In this document: positions 16,595 to 23,719 of the stretch, piece by piece
How the letters are laid out: the number at the start of each line of letters is the position of its first letter
How positions within the stretch are numbered: the stretch's first letter is position 1
Made by a program: the position numbers and the translations under genes
Source of the DNA: an uncultured Clostridia bacterium
GTDB lineage: Bacteria > Bacillota > Clostridia > TANB77 > CAG-508
Assembly (NCBI GenBank): GCA_947589645.1
Contig: CANQCG010000014.1
Coordinates: 1-39,011, forward strand
Reading direction: 5' to 3'
Length of the DNA: 39,011 nt
The notes under the pieces: model-generated
What the model was told of the DNA's origin: nothing
The model's input: the letters and a program-made list of their open reading frames with translations, nothing else
Databases searched by the model: none

Positions 16595-17356
16595 ATGAAT
16601 CAGATATTAGTAACAGAAAAATTATATGTAACACCTGAATTAAAGAGAAAGAAAAAAATATATAAAGTTTCATTTTTCTTATCTATCTTTGCAATGATTG
16701 TTTTATCATGTGCATACATTTATGCAGAATACGATAGATATAGGCAAGAAAGTGTGTCACAAGATTTATTATCAAAACTTATAGCAGAAACGATGAAAAA
16801 AGACACAACAATTGCACCAACAGAAAATGCATTAATTATATCTATGACCCAAGAACAAATTGTAGAAGAAAATGTAAGTAGCAATGAAGCCTTGCAAGCT
16901 GAAGAAAAAAATACAATATCTACTGGAAAATTTTCAGATGAACATGGAACAGAATATAATGCTATAGGTTATATAAATATACCTAAAATTGAATGTAAAT
17001 ATCCTATCATAGATAGGCCATCACAAGAATTAATGGATAAATTACTAAAAGTATCTGTTTGTAAATTTTGGGGAAGTGACCCTAATGAAGTAGGAAACCT
17101 ATGTATAGTAGGACACAATTATAAAAATTCAAAATTCTTTAGTAAAGTGCCTTCTATGGTCGTAGGAGATACTGTAGAAATAACAGATTTATCAGGAAAA
17201 ACACTAAAATATGAGGCATATGATATTTATACAGTTGACCCATCTGATACAAGATGTACAAGTCAGCTTACTCAAGGAAGAAAAGAAATAACATTAATAA
17301 CTTGTACAAATGATACAAAACAAAGAGTAATCGTAAAATGCAAAGAGGTTGTATAA
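16595..17356 (+). CDS. Sortase 1 (class D-like transpeptidase)
   Basis: A membrane-bound cysteine transpeptidase (253 aa) that anchors surface proteins to peptidoglycan. One transmembrane helix lies near residues 23-43 after a basic N-terminus. A linker of about 80 residues follows, then the sortase barrel (about 120-253) with the catalytic triad: His174 in VGHNYK, Cys237 in TLITCT, Arg244 in QRVIVK. The TLxTC context fits class D or similar. ATG 16595 is chosen for GAAAGGGGAG upstream; an ATG at 16553 overlaps the -10 region. The only candidate substrate in this window is the LPKTG protein at 27028, which lies beside a second sortase. Confidence 0.88.
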   Translation: MNQILVTEKLYVTPELKRKKKIYKVSFFLSIFAMIVLSCAYIYAEYDRYRQESVSQDLLSKLIAETMKKDTTIAPTENALIISMTQEQIVEENVSSNEALQAEEKNTISTGKFSDEHGTEYNAIGYINIPKIECKYPIIDRPSQELMDKLLKVSVCKFWGSDPNEVGNLCIVGHNYKNSKFFSKVPSMVVGDTVEITDLSGKTLKYEAYDIYTVDPSDTRCTSQLTQGRKEITLITCTNDTKQRVIVKCKEVV

Positions 17357-17374
17357 TATTATAATTGTAACAAG

Positions 17375-17430
17375 AAAAAATCTTCTTACATAATATAGCA
17401 TAAGTACTATATTAAAAGGAGATTTTTTTT
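17375..17430 (+). terminator. Terminator-like hairpin overlapping the ribosome site of the next gene
   Basis: Outer stem 17375-17383+ (AAAAAATCTTCTT) pairs over 13 bp (one G:U) with AAGGAGATTTTTT; inner 8-bp stem TAATATAG/CTATATTA with an 8-nt loop. The T-run 17423-17430 abuts ATG 17431. The Shine-Dalgarno AAGGAGA lies in the right arm, so termination after the sortase and initiation on the next gene exclude each other. Confidence 0.75.
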
Positions 17431-18111
17431 ATGGCTAGAATATTGGTATATAACAATGATAGTAATCGTATGGAAACATATATAAGAGATGAAGCATCAG
17501 CAATGCCTTATAATACAAATTCGACATTAAGAGTAAGAGAGTTTAGAGGGTCAAGCAAAAGTAATATATTATGGACAGATAAACGAACGATGCTTGCATG
17601 GAATAGTCAAAGATATTCATGGGGAGCACCAATACCTGTAGGGTTTGCATTTAAAAGACCTTATGAAGGAGGGCATGGTTCACAAAGTCAGCATTATGCA
17701 GGCACTGCATTTGATGTAGCACAAACATATACAGCATCTAGGAGAAATGCATTAAGAAATAATGCATTAGCTTCTGGAATATGGAGTTATGTTGAACCAG
17801 TATCACTTTCACCCACTTGGGTACATTTTGATAAAAGATTCGGCGCACCTTCTTGCAGCACAGGAGGGTATCCTTCTTTAAGACGAAATTCAAGAGGAAA
17901 TTACGTATGCATATTGCAAGATAATTTAAATACATTAGGCTTTAGAACAGGAGGACTAGACGGAGTTTTTGGAGAACAGACTGAAAATGCAGTAAGAAGC
18001 TACCAACGTTCAAGAGGTTTGTCAGCAGATGGAATAGTAGGATGTAATACATGGAGGTCATTACAGGAAAATGTGGTAGGAACTGGTGCGACTAGCACTA
18101 CAATTAATTAA
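17431..18111 (+). CDS. M15-like peptidase with C-terminal peptidoglycan-binding domain (endolysin-like)
   Basis: A probable cell-wall hydrolase or amidase/carboxypeptidase (226 aa). Residues about 1-138 resemble a D-Ala-D-Ala carboxypeptidase-type M15 fold: the zinc motif HxxGxAxD appears as HYAGTAFD (His88, Asp95) and the second His as TWVHFD (His132). Residues about 147-212 are a PG_binding_1 domain (LRRNSRGNYVCILQDNLN, GVFGEQTENAVRSYQ, DGIVGCNTW). There is no signal peptide, which is like phage endolysins; release would need a holin, lysis or a non-Sec route. Its codon use and higher G content (GGAGGG clusters) look slightly different from neighbours. Expression should depend on opening the hairpin that holds its Shine-Dalgarno. 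Confidence 0.78.
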   Translation: MARILVYNNDSNRMETYIRDEASAMPYNTNSTLRVREFRGSSKSNILWTDKRTMLAWNSQRYSWGAPIPVGFAFKRPYEGGHGSQSQHYAGTAFDVAQTYTASRRNALRNNALASGIWSYVEPVSLSPTWVHFDKRFGAPSCSTGGYPSLRRNSRGNYVCILQDNLNTLGFRTGGLDGVFGEQTENAVRSYQRSRGLSADGIVGCNTWRSLQENVVGTGATSTTIN

Positions 18112-18138
18112 CAAGAAAAAAATAACAATTATAAATTA

Positions 18139-18195
18139 ACACACCTAAAATATCAGCGGAATAGCTTGATATTTCAAGGTGTGTATTAATTTTGA
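18139..18195 (+). terminator. Long two-part hairpin terminator
   Basis: ACACACCT (18139-18146) pairs with AGGTGTGT (18177-18184); inner AAATATCA pairs with TGATATTT. The tail is ATTAATTTT. It separates the lysin gene from the hydrogenase promoter. Confidence 0.7.
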
Positions 18196-18222
18196 TTATT
18201 AAAAAACATAATTCGACAAATA

Positions 18223-18251
18223 TTGCTTTTGAATAATTACTATGATATAAT
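18223..18251 (+). promoter_or_regulatory. Promoter of the hydrogenase operon
   Basis: TTGCTT (18223-18228), 17-bp spacer, TATAAT (18246-18251) with an upstream TGA giving an extended -10. It is 65 bp before hydC. I looked for a Rex-type TTGTGAA...TTCACAA operator and did not find one. Confidence 0.7.
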
Positions 18252-18315
18252 CGATTTGGTGCGAAAAAAAGGAATATAAAGCAGATTCAAAAATAATTAT
18301 ATAAGGGAGGTAGCA

Positions 18316-18810
18316 ATGGATAAGGAACAAAACTGCATAGAAAAGAAAATAACTAAAGAAATGGGAGAAATTCTAAGTAAATATCCAAAACAAAGAGATA
18401 GTTTAATTGGAATATTAAACGAAGTTCAAGAAAAGTATGGATATATCCCAAAGGAGTGCCAAATGGAAATATCAAAATATTTAGATATGCCAATGGCTGA
18501 AATTTATGGTGTTATTACATTTTATTCAAGATTTACAACAACACCAAAAGGAAAATATAATATATCTGTTTGCCTAGGAACAGCATGTTTTGTAAAAGGA
18601 TCTCAAAGTATATTAGATAGACTAAAAGAAAGATTAAAAATATCAGGTGGAGAAGTAACTCCAGATGGAAAATTTTCTATTGACGAAGTTCGTTGTGTAG
18701 GAGCTTGTGGATTAGCACCAGTATTTATGGTAAATGACGAAGTATATGGAAATGCTACAGTAAAAATGTTAGACGAAGTACTAGATAAACTAGAAAAAGA
18801 AGAAAATTAA
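18316..18810 (+). CDS. hydC: HydC, NuoE-like [2Fe-2S] subunit of trimeric [FeFe]-hydrogenase
   Basis: A thioredoxin-fold [2Fe-2S] subunit (164 aa) equivalent to NuoE of complex I. It passes electrons between HydB and the hydrogenase. The four cluster ligands are Cys86 and Cys91 (VCLGTACFVKG) and Cys127 and Cys131 (VRCVGACGLAP), the standard C-x4-C...C-x3-C arrangement. The N-terminal helical part has KYGYIPKECQMEIS and GVITFYSRFTT, typical of the family. GGGAGGT precedes ATG 18316. It is first of three genes in the order hydC-hydB-hydA, with 40- and 59-bp gaps, so a single operon is near certain. Confidence 0.93.
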   Translation: MDKEQNCIEKKITKEMGEILSKYPKQRDSLIGILNEVQEKYGYIPKECQMEISKYLDMPMAEIYGVITFYSRFTTTPKGKYNISVCLGTACFVKGSQSILDRLKERLKISGGEVTPDGKFSIDEVRCVGACGLAPVFMVNDEVYGNATVKMLDEVLDKLEKEEN

Positions 18811-18850
18811 TAGCAAGGTAAAACCTTGATAGAAGGAGGAAAAGCTAGAT

Positions 18851-20719
18851 ATGAAAACTTTTGAAGAAATTCAAAAAATACGAGAAGAAACAAGAAAATT
18901 ACTAGATTTGCGTGTAAACACTAAAGCAGATACTAGAGAAAAACATATATTAGTATGTCATGGAACTGGGTGTACATCATCAAAATCACCTAAAATAATA
19001 GAAAACTTTAGAAGAATTCTAGAAGAAAAAGGAATAACAAATGTTAGAGTAATTCAAACAGGATGTTTTGGACTTTGTGCAAAAGGACCAATAGTAATAA
19101 TAAGACCAGAAGATACTTTTTATGCACATGTAAAACCAGAAGACTGTGAAGAAATAATAAATACTCACATAATTGAGGGTAAAAAAGTAGAAAGATTACT
19201 TTGCAAAGACATAGATGGTAGAGTTGTAGAAAGATTAGACGAATTAAATTTCTATAAAAAACAAAAAAGAATTGCATTAAAAAATTGTGGTGTAATAGAT
19301 CCAGAAAATATTGATGAATATATAGCATTTGATGGTTATAAAGCACTTTACAAAGTCCTAACAGAAATGTCTAGAGAAGATGTTATTAAATGTGTAACTG
19401 ACTCTGGTTTAAGAGGACGTGGAGGAGCAGGTTTCCCAACGGGTAAAAAATGGCAATTTACTTACATAGAAGAATCTGAACAAAAATATGTAGTATGTAA
19501 TGCTGACGAAGGTGACCCAGGAGCTTTTATGGATAGAAGTATTCTAGAAGGTGACCCACATAGTATAATTGAGTCTATGGCTATAGCAGGTTATACTATA
19601 GGAGCAAATCAAGGTTACATATATGTAAGAGCAGAATACCCAATAGCTGTACATAGACTAAGAGTAGCAATAGAGCAAGCAAGAGAATATGGTTTACTTG
19701 GAGATAACATTTTTGGAATAGGCTTCAAATTTAACTTAGATATAAGATTAGGAGCTGGAGCTTTCGTTTGTGGTGAAGAAACAGCGTTATTAGAGTCAAT
19801 CGAAGGAAAAAGAGGTCAGCCAAGATTAAAACCACCATATCCAGCACACATGGGCTTATTTGGAAAACCAACTTTAATAAATAACGTAGAAACTTATGCT
19901 AATATCACAAGAATCATTTTAAATGGAGCAGAGTGGTATGCAAGCATAGGAACTGAAAAATCAAAAGGAACAAAAGTATTTGCTCTAGGAGGAAATGTTA
20001 ATAACGTAGGTCTAGTAGAAGTACCAATGGGAACAACATTAAGAGAAATAGTATTTGATATTGGTGGTGGAATTCCAAACGGAAGAGCCTTCAAAGCAGC
20101 ACAAACAGGAGGACCTTCAGGTGGATGTATTCCAGCAGAAAATTTAGATACACCAATCGATTATGAATCTCTTGCTCAAATAGGTTCAATGATGGGTTCA
20201 GGTGGACTAATTGTAATGGACGAAACAAAATGTATGGTAGACATTGCAAGATTCTACTTAGACTTTACAGTAAGTGAAAGTTGCGGAAAATGTACACCAT
20301 GTAGAATTGGAACAAAAAGAATGCTAGAAATTTTAACTAGAATGTGCGAAGGAAATGGAACTTTAGAAGATATAGATAAATTAGAGAAACTAGCTGTTAA
20401 TATCAAAAAGACATCAGTTTGCGGACTTGGTCAAACAGCACCAAACCCAGTACTTAGCACACTAAGATATTTTAAAGACGAATATCTAGAGCATGTTAAA
20501 GATAAAAAATGTAGAGCAGGATATTGTAAAAATTTATGTAGCATAGTTATAGATAAAGACAAATGTAAAGGATGCCATTTATGTGCTAAAAACTGCCCTG
20601 TAAATGCTATAAAAGGTGAAATAAAACAACCACATGAAATAGATCAAACAAAATGTATAAAATGTAACACTTGTGCAGATAAATGCCCATTTAAAGCAAT
20701 ATATAAAGCAACAATATAG
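18851..20719 (+). CDS. hydB: HydB, NuoF-like NADH/FMN subunit with extra ferredoxin clusters
   Basis: The NAD(H)-binding flavoprotein subunit (622 aa). In order: a thioredoxin-like [2Fe-2S] domain (Cys36, 41, 72, 76); the NuoF Rossmann-like FMN/NADH domain with GRGGAGFPTGKK (189-200) and the NADH loop CNADEGDPGAFMDR; an SLBB domain; the N3-type [4Fe-4S] site SCGKCTPC (478-484) plus Cys524; and a C-terminal 2x[4Fe-4S] ferredoxin (Cys572/575/578/582 and 602/605/608/612). This extended layout is that of electron-bifurcating HydB, which couples NADH and reduced ferredoxin. AGGAGG precedes ATG 18851. All expected cysteines are present. Confidence 0.94.
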   Translation: MKTFEEIQKIREETRKLLDLRVNTKADTREKHILVCHGTGCTSSKSPKIIENFRRILEEKGITNVRVIQTGCFGLCAKGPIVIIRPEDTFYAHVKPEDCEEIINTHIIEGKKVERLLCKDIDGRVVERLDELNFYKKQKRIALKNCGVIDPENIDEYIAFDGYKALYKVLTEMSREDVIKCVTDSGLRGRGGAGFPTGKKWQFTYIEESEQKYVVCNADEGDPGAFMDRSILEGDPHSIIESMAIAGYTIGANQGYIYVRAEYPIAVHRLRVAIEQAREYGLLGDNIFGIGFKFNLDIRLGAGAFVCGEETALLESIEGKRGQPRLKPPYPAHMGLFGKPTLINNVETYANITRIILNGAEWYASIGTEKSKGTKVFALGGNVNNVGLVEVPMGTTLREIVFDIGGGIPNGRAFKAAQTGGPSGGCIPAENLDTPIDYESLAQIGSMMGSGGLIVMDETKCMVDIARFYLDFTVSESCGKCTPCRIGTKRMLEILTRMCEGNGTLEDIDKLEKLAVNIKKTSVCGLGQTAPNPVLSTLRYFKDEYLEHVKDKKCRAGYCKNLCSIVIDKDKCKGCHLCAKNCPVNAIKGEIKQPHEIDQTKCIKCNTCADKCPFKAIYKATI

Positions 20720-20778
20720 AATTTAACTATTAAGTCTAATAAGACTTATTAAGAATAATTGAAAGGAAAGTAAAAATC

Positions 20779-22518
20779 ATGGTAAATTTAATAATTGATG
20801 GAAAACCAATTAAGGTAGAAGAACACACAACCATATTAGAAGCCGCAAGACAAAATGGCATAGACATTCCTACACTATGCTTTTTAAAAGGTGTAAATGC
20901 TATGGGAGACTGCAGAATGTGTATTGTAGAAATAGAAGGAAGAAGAGGATTTGTTCCTTCTTGTATACAAACAGCTGAAGAGGGCATGGTAGTAAGAACA
21001 AATTCACCAGAAATATTAGAAGCTAGAAAAATAATACTAGATTTAATATTATCTAATCACCATCAAGATTGTCTAACATGTACAAGAAATGGAAATTGCG
21101 AACTTCAAGACTTATGTGTGAAATTCAATGTTAAGAAAATAGAATACAAAGGTGAAATGACAGAACATGAAATTGATGATAAATCACCAGCAATAGTAAG
21201 AGACTTCAATAAATGTTTATTATGTAGAAGATGTGTTGCAACTTGTAAAAATGTTCAAAAAATTGGAGCTATTGATTGTACAGAAAGAGGCTTTAACTCT
21301 TGTGTATCAACAACATATGATAGTAGCTTAAATGATGTAGACTGTACCTTCTGTGGACAATGTATAGAAGCTTGTCCATGTGGAGCTTTAAAAGAAAAAG
21401 AATATACAGATGATGTATGGGAAAAACTAAAAGACCCAGATGTATATACAGTAGTTCAAACAGCTCCAGCAGTTAGAGTTGCTATTGGTGAAGAATTTGG
21501 TATGCCAATAGGAACAAATGCAAAAGGTAAAATGGTAACAGCATTAAAGAATATAGGTTTTGATAAAGTATTTGATACAAATACAGGTGCAGATTTTACA
21601 ATTATGGAAGAAGCAACTGAGTTTGTAGAAAGACTACAAAATGGAGGAACATTACCAATGATTACTTCATGTAGTCCAGGATGGGTAAGATTTGCCGAAA
21701 AGAATTATCCTGATTTATTAGGACATTTATCAAGCTGTAAATCACCACATCAAATGTTTGGAGCAATAATAAAATCATATTTTGCTCAAAAATATGAAAT
21801 ACCAGCAGAAAAAATATGTGTAGTATCTGTAATGCCATGTATAGCTAAAAAATATGAAGCATCACGTGAAGAAATGGAAGTAGATGGCTTAAGAGATGTA
21901 GATTATGTAATAACTACAAGAGAATTAGCTAGAATGATTAAACAAGCTAATATAGATTTTGTAAATCTAGAAGACGGCAATTTTGATGACCCAATGGGTG
22001 AAGCAACTGGTGCTGGAGCAATATTTGGAACAACTGGAGGAGTAATGGAAGCAGCGCTTAGAACAGCAGCAGATGTATTAGAAGGAAAAGATTTACAAAA
22101 AATAGAATATGAGCAAGTAAGAGGAGAAAAAGGAATCAAAGAAGCAACTCTAAATATCGCAGGAAAAGAATTAAAAATAGTAGTTGCAAGTGGTTTAGCA
22201 AATGCAAGAAAAATAATGGATCAAATTAAAGCTGGAAAAGCTGATTATCATTTTGTAGAAATAATGGCTTGCCCAGGTGGATGTGTTGTAGGAGGAGGAC
22301 AGCCAATTAAGAACTCAAAAACTCGTGCAACAGTTGATGTAAGAAAATTAAGAGCAGATGCTTTATATTCTATAGATGAAGCAAGTACAATAAGAAAATC
22401 ACATGAAAATCCTGCATTAAAACAAATTTACAAAGAATTCTTTGGAAAACCAGGAGAAGAAAAAGCTCATAAATATTTACATACACATTATACTCCAAAA
22501 GCAAAATATAATATTTAA
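20779..22518 (+). CDS. hydA: HydA, [FeFe]-hydrogenase catalytic subunit (group A3-like)
   Basis: It catalyses proton reduction to H2 at the H-cluster. The 579-aa protein has an N-terminal [2Fe-2S] ferredoxin domain (Cys34, 45, 48, 62), a His-ligated [4Fe-4S] (HHQDCLTCTRNGNC), two [4Fe-4S] clusters (CLLCRRCVATC; CTFCGQCIEACPCG), then the H domain: L1 TSCSPGWV (296-303), L2 VMPCIAKKYE (Cys354), L3 MACPGGCVVGGGQP (Cys498, Cys502). The small-subunit-like tail SIRKSHENPALKQIYKEF is present. L1 differs from the textbook TSCCPxW by Cys to Ser. The maturases HydEFG are not in the window. With hydC and hydB it forms a bifurcating-type trimer typical of fermentative Clostridia. Confidence 0.95.
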   Translation: MVNLIIDGKPIKVEEHTTILEAARQNGIDIPTLCFLKGVNAMGDCRMCIVEIEGRRGFVPSCIQTAEEGMVVRTNSPEILEARKIILDLILSNHHQDCLTCTRNGNCELQDLCVKFNVKKIEYKGEMTEHEIDDKSPAIVRDFNKCLLCRRCVATCKNVQKIGAIDCTERGFNSCVSTTYDSSLNDVDCTFCGQCIEACPCGALKEKEYTDDVWEKLKDPDVYTVVQTAPAVRVAIGEEFGMPIGTNAKGKMVTALKNIGFDKVFDTNTGADFTIMEEATEFVERLQNGGTLPMITSCSPGWVRFAEKNYPDLLGHLSSCKSPHQMFGAIIKSYFAQKYEIPAEKICVVSVMPCIAKKYEASREEMEVDGLRDVDYVITTRELARMIKQANIDFVNLEDGNFDDPMGEATGAGAIFGTTGGVMEAALRTAADVLEGKDLQKIEYEQVRGEKGIKEATLNIAGKELKIVVASGLANARKIMDQIKAGKADYHFVEIMACPGGCVVGGGQPIKNSKTRATVDVRKLRADALYSIDEASTIRKSHENPALKQIYKEFFGKPGEEKAHKYLHTHYTPKAKYNI

Positions 22519-22545
22519 AACTTAATAAGATTTTAAAGAAAAGTA

Positions 22546-22592
22546 AAGTGTCAAGGCAATAACTTAGTTAATGCTTTGGCACTTATTTTTTT
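22546..22592 (+). terminator. Intrinsic terminator of the hydrogenase operon
   Basis: A 13-bp stem (22546-22558 with 22572-22584, two G:U pairs) around AGTGTCAAGGCA/TGCTTTGGCACT, followed by ATTTTTTT. Confidence 0.85.
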
Positions 22593-22664
22593 AATGCATA
22601 TAGCAAATTTACAGACATTTTTTAATAAGTCTAGAAAAAATAACATATTCTTTCGTAAAAACAC

Positions 22665-22729
22665 CCCTTTTCTACAAGCTAGCATTATAATTTTATAGAA
22701 AAAATATAATGCTAGCTTGTAGAAAAGGG
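22665..22729. repeat. Perfect 25-bp inverted repeat with 15-nt loop
   Basis: The arms 22665-22689 and 22705-22729 are exactly complementary over 25 bp (outer end CCCTTTTCTAC, core GCTAGC); the loop 22690-22704 is A/T plus one G. It lies between the hydrogenase terminator and the mraZ promoter, in a 360-bp gap. The outward flanks are T-rich on both strands, so it could be a bidirectional terminator, but the stem is longer than a terminator needs. Confidence 0.85.
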
Positions 22730-22789
22730 TCATTTTTGAAAAAGATATATAAAAATTTATTAAAAATTTGAAAAAATTAAAAAAAACTA

Positions 22790-22818
22790 TTGCAAAATCA
22801 AAAAAGTTATATTAAAAT
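22790..22818 (+). promoter_or_regulatory. Promoter of mraZ
   Basis: TTGCAA (22790-22795), 17-bp spacer, TAAAAT (22813-22818), about 10 bp before the GTGG repeats. Confidence 0.65.
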
Positions 22819-22825
22819 TTAATCG

Positions 22826-22864
22826 AAGTGGAGAGAAGTGGAACAAAGTGGTAAAAAAGTGGAA
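22826..22864 (+). promoter_or_regulatory. MraZ operator: four AAGTGG direct repeats
   Basis: GTGG cores occur at 22828, 22838, 22848 and 22859, each preceded by AA, with 10-11 bp spacing. MraZ is known to bind direct repeats of TGGG/GTGG-type boxes upstream of its own gene and repress the dcw cluster. The array sits between the promoter and the mraZ start, fitting autoregulation. Confidence 0.8.
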
Positions 22865-22878
22865 GGAGGTAAAATCAA

Positions 22879-23304
22879 TTGCTAATTGGTGAATATGAGC
22901 ATTCTCTAGACGTTAAGGGCAGATTAATAATGCCTGCTAAATTAAGAACAGATATTGGAGAAACATTTATCGTAACAAAAGGGTTAGATGGATGTTTATT
23001 TGCCTTTTCACAAAATGAGTGGTTGAATTTTGAGTCAAAGCTAAAAGCTTTACCTCTATCAGACAAAAATGCCAGAAACTTTGTAAGATTTTTCCTTTCA
23101 GGTGCAACAGAATGTGAAATAGATAAACAGGGCAGATTTTTAATTCCTACGAACTTAAGACAATCAGCTAATTTAAACAAAGATGTAATAATTATCGGAG
23201 TAGGAACAAGACTTGAAATATGGGATAAAGAAAAATGGTCTAAATGTGATGAAGAAATTTCAGCTGATGAAATTGCTGAAAACATGACAATGCTTGGTAT
23301 ATAA
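22879..23304 (+). CDS. mraZ: Transcriptional regulator MraZ
   Basis: MraZ (141 aa) is a DNA-binding protein of the AbrB-like double-SpoVT fold that represses the division and cell-wall cluster. Both repeats are visible: [20 protein letters not shown] near the N-terminus and [19 protein letters not shown] about 70 residues later, each with the conserved D-x-K/Q-GR motif. The start is TTG 22879, with GGAGGT 9 bp upstream; no in-frame ATG gives the full first repeat. Its operator of four GTGG boxes lies just upstream. Unlike the usual order, a 415-bp non-coding stretch separates it from rsmH. Confidence 0.95.
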   Translation: MLIGEYEHSLDVKGRLIMPAKLRTDIGETFIVTKGLDGCLFAFSQNEWLNFESKLKALPLSDKNARNFVRFFLSGATECEIDKQGRFLIPTNLRQSANLNKDVIIIGVGTRLEIWDKEKWSKCDEEISADEIAENMTMLGI

Positions 23305-23592
23305 CTTGCAAAAGTTTATATAAAATACTAAAGACAAAAATACAAAAGATAAAATTTTTAAGTTACAAAAGACAAATTTACAAAAGATAAATACTCAAAA
23401 AACAAAAGACAAAATTACTTAAGATAATTTCACAAAAGAGTTACACAAAAGAGTTTCACAAAAGAAGTTTTACGAAAAACTATACAAAAGATAATGTTTT
23501 AGATACAAAAGAAATTTTACAAAACATTTGAAAAAACAAAAGTAGTTAGAGTATTCAAAAGATGACTTACAAAAGCATTTTAAGATACTAAA
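23305..23592 (+). repeat. Dense array of CAAAAG motifs between mraZ and rsmH
   Basis: CAAAAG occurs 13 times on the plus strand, at 23309, 23343, 23366, 23381, 23403, 23433, 23446, 23459, 23485, 23506, 23537, 23556 and 23570, mostly as (T)ACAAAAGA, plus CTAAAG variants near 23328 and 23588. Spacings are 34, 23, 15, 22, 30, 13, 13, 26, 21, 31, 19 and 14 bp: not periodic and not multiples of 3, so it is neither a tandem repeat nor a coding repeat. No long open frame is present. The function is unknown. Confidence 0.85.
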
Positions 23593-23610
23593 GAAGTAAT
23601 AAACGAAAAC

Positions 23611-23680
23611 GGCAACTGGTAAAAACTCTAAAAACCAGTTGCCTCTTAATTAATAGGAAATATATCGTTTCCTATTAATT
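23611..23680 (+). promoter_or_regulatory. Two tandem perfect hairpins in front of rsmH
   Basis: Hairpin 1: GGCAACTGGT (23611-23620) with ACCAGTTGCC (23634-23643), 13-nt loop. Hairpin 2: AATTAATAGGAAA (23648-23660) with TTTCCTATTAATT (23668-23680), 7-nt loop. Both stems are perfect. Neither has a clean U-run, so they may be RNA-processing, stability or attenuation elements rather than simple terminators. Confidence 0.75.
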
Positions 23681-23719
23681 GGCGTATTTAAAAACATATC
23701 TATATATAGAGGTGAAAGT

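Noticed and set aside
18190..18315. Rex (redox) operator before the hydrogenase operon
   Set aside because: I looked for TTGTGAA-N-TTCACAA-like palindromes at the promoter and saw none.
23323..23490. Lys/Thr/Gln-rich reading frame through the CAAAAG field
   Set aside because: Interrupted by a stop; motif spacings are not multiples of three; no start or ribosome site.
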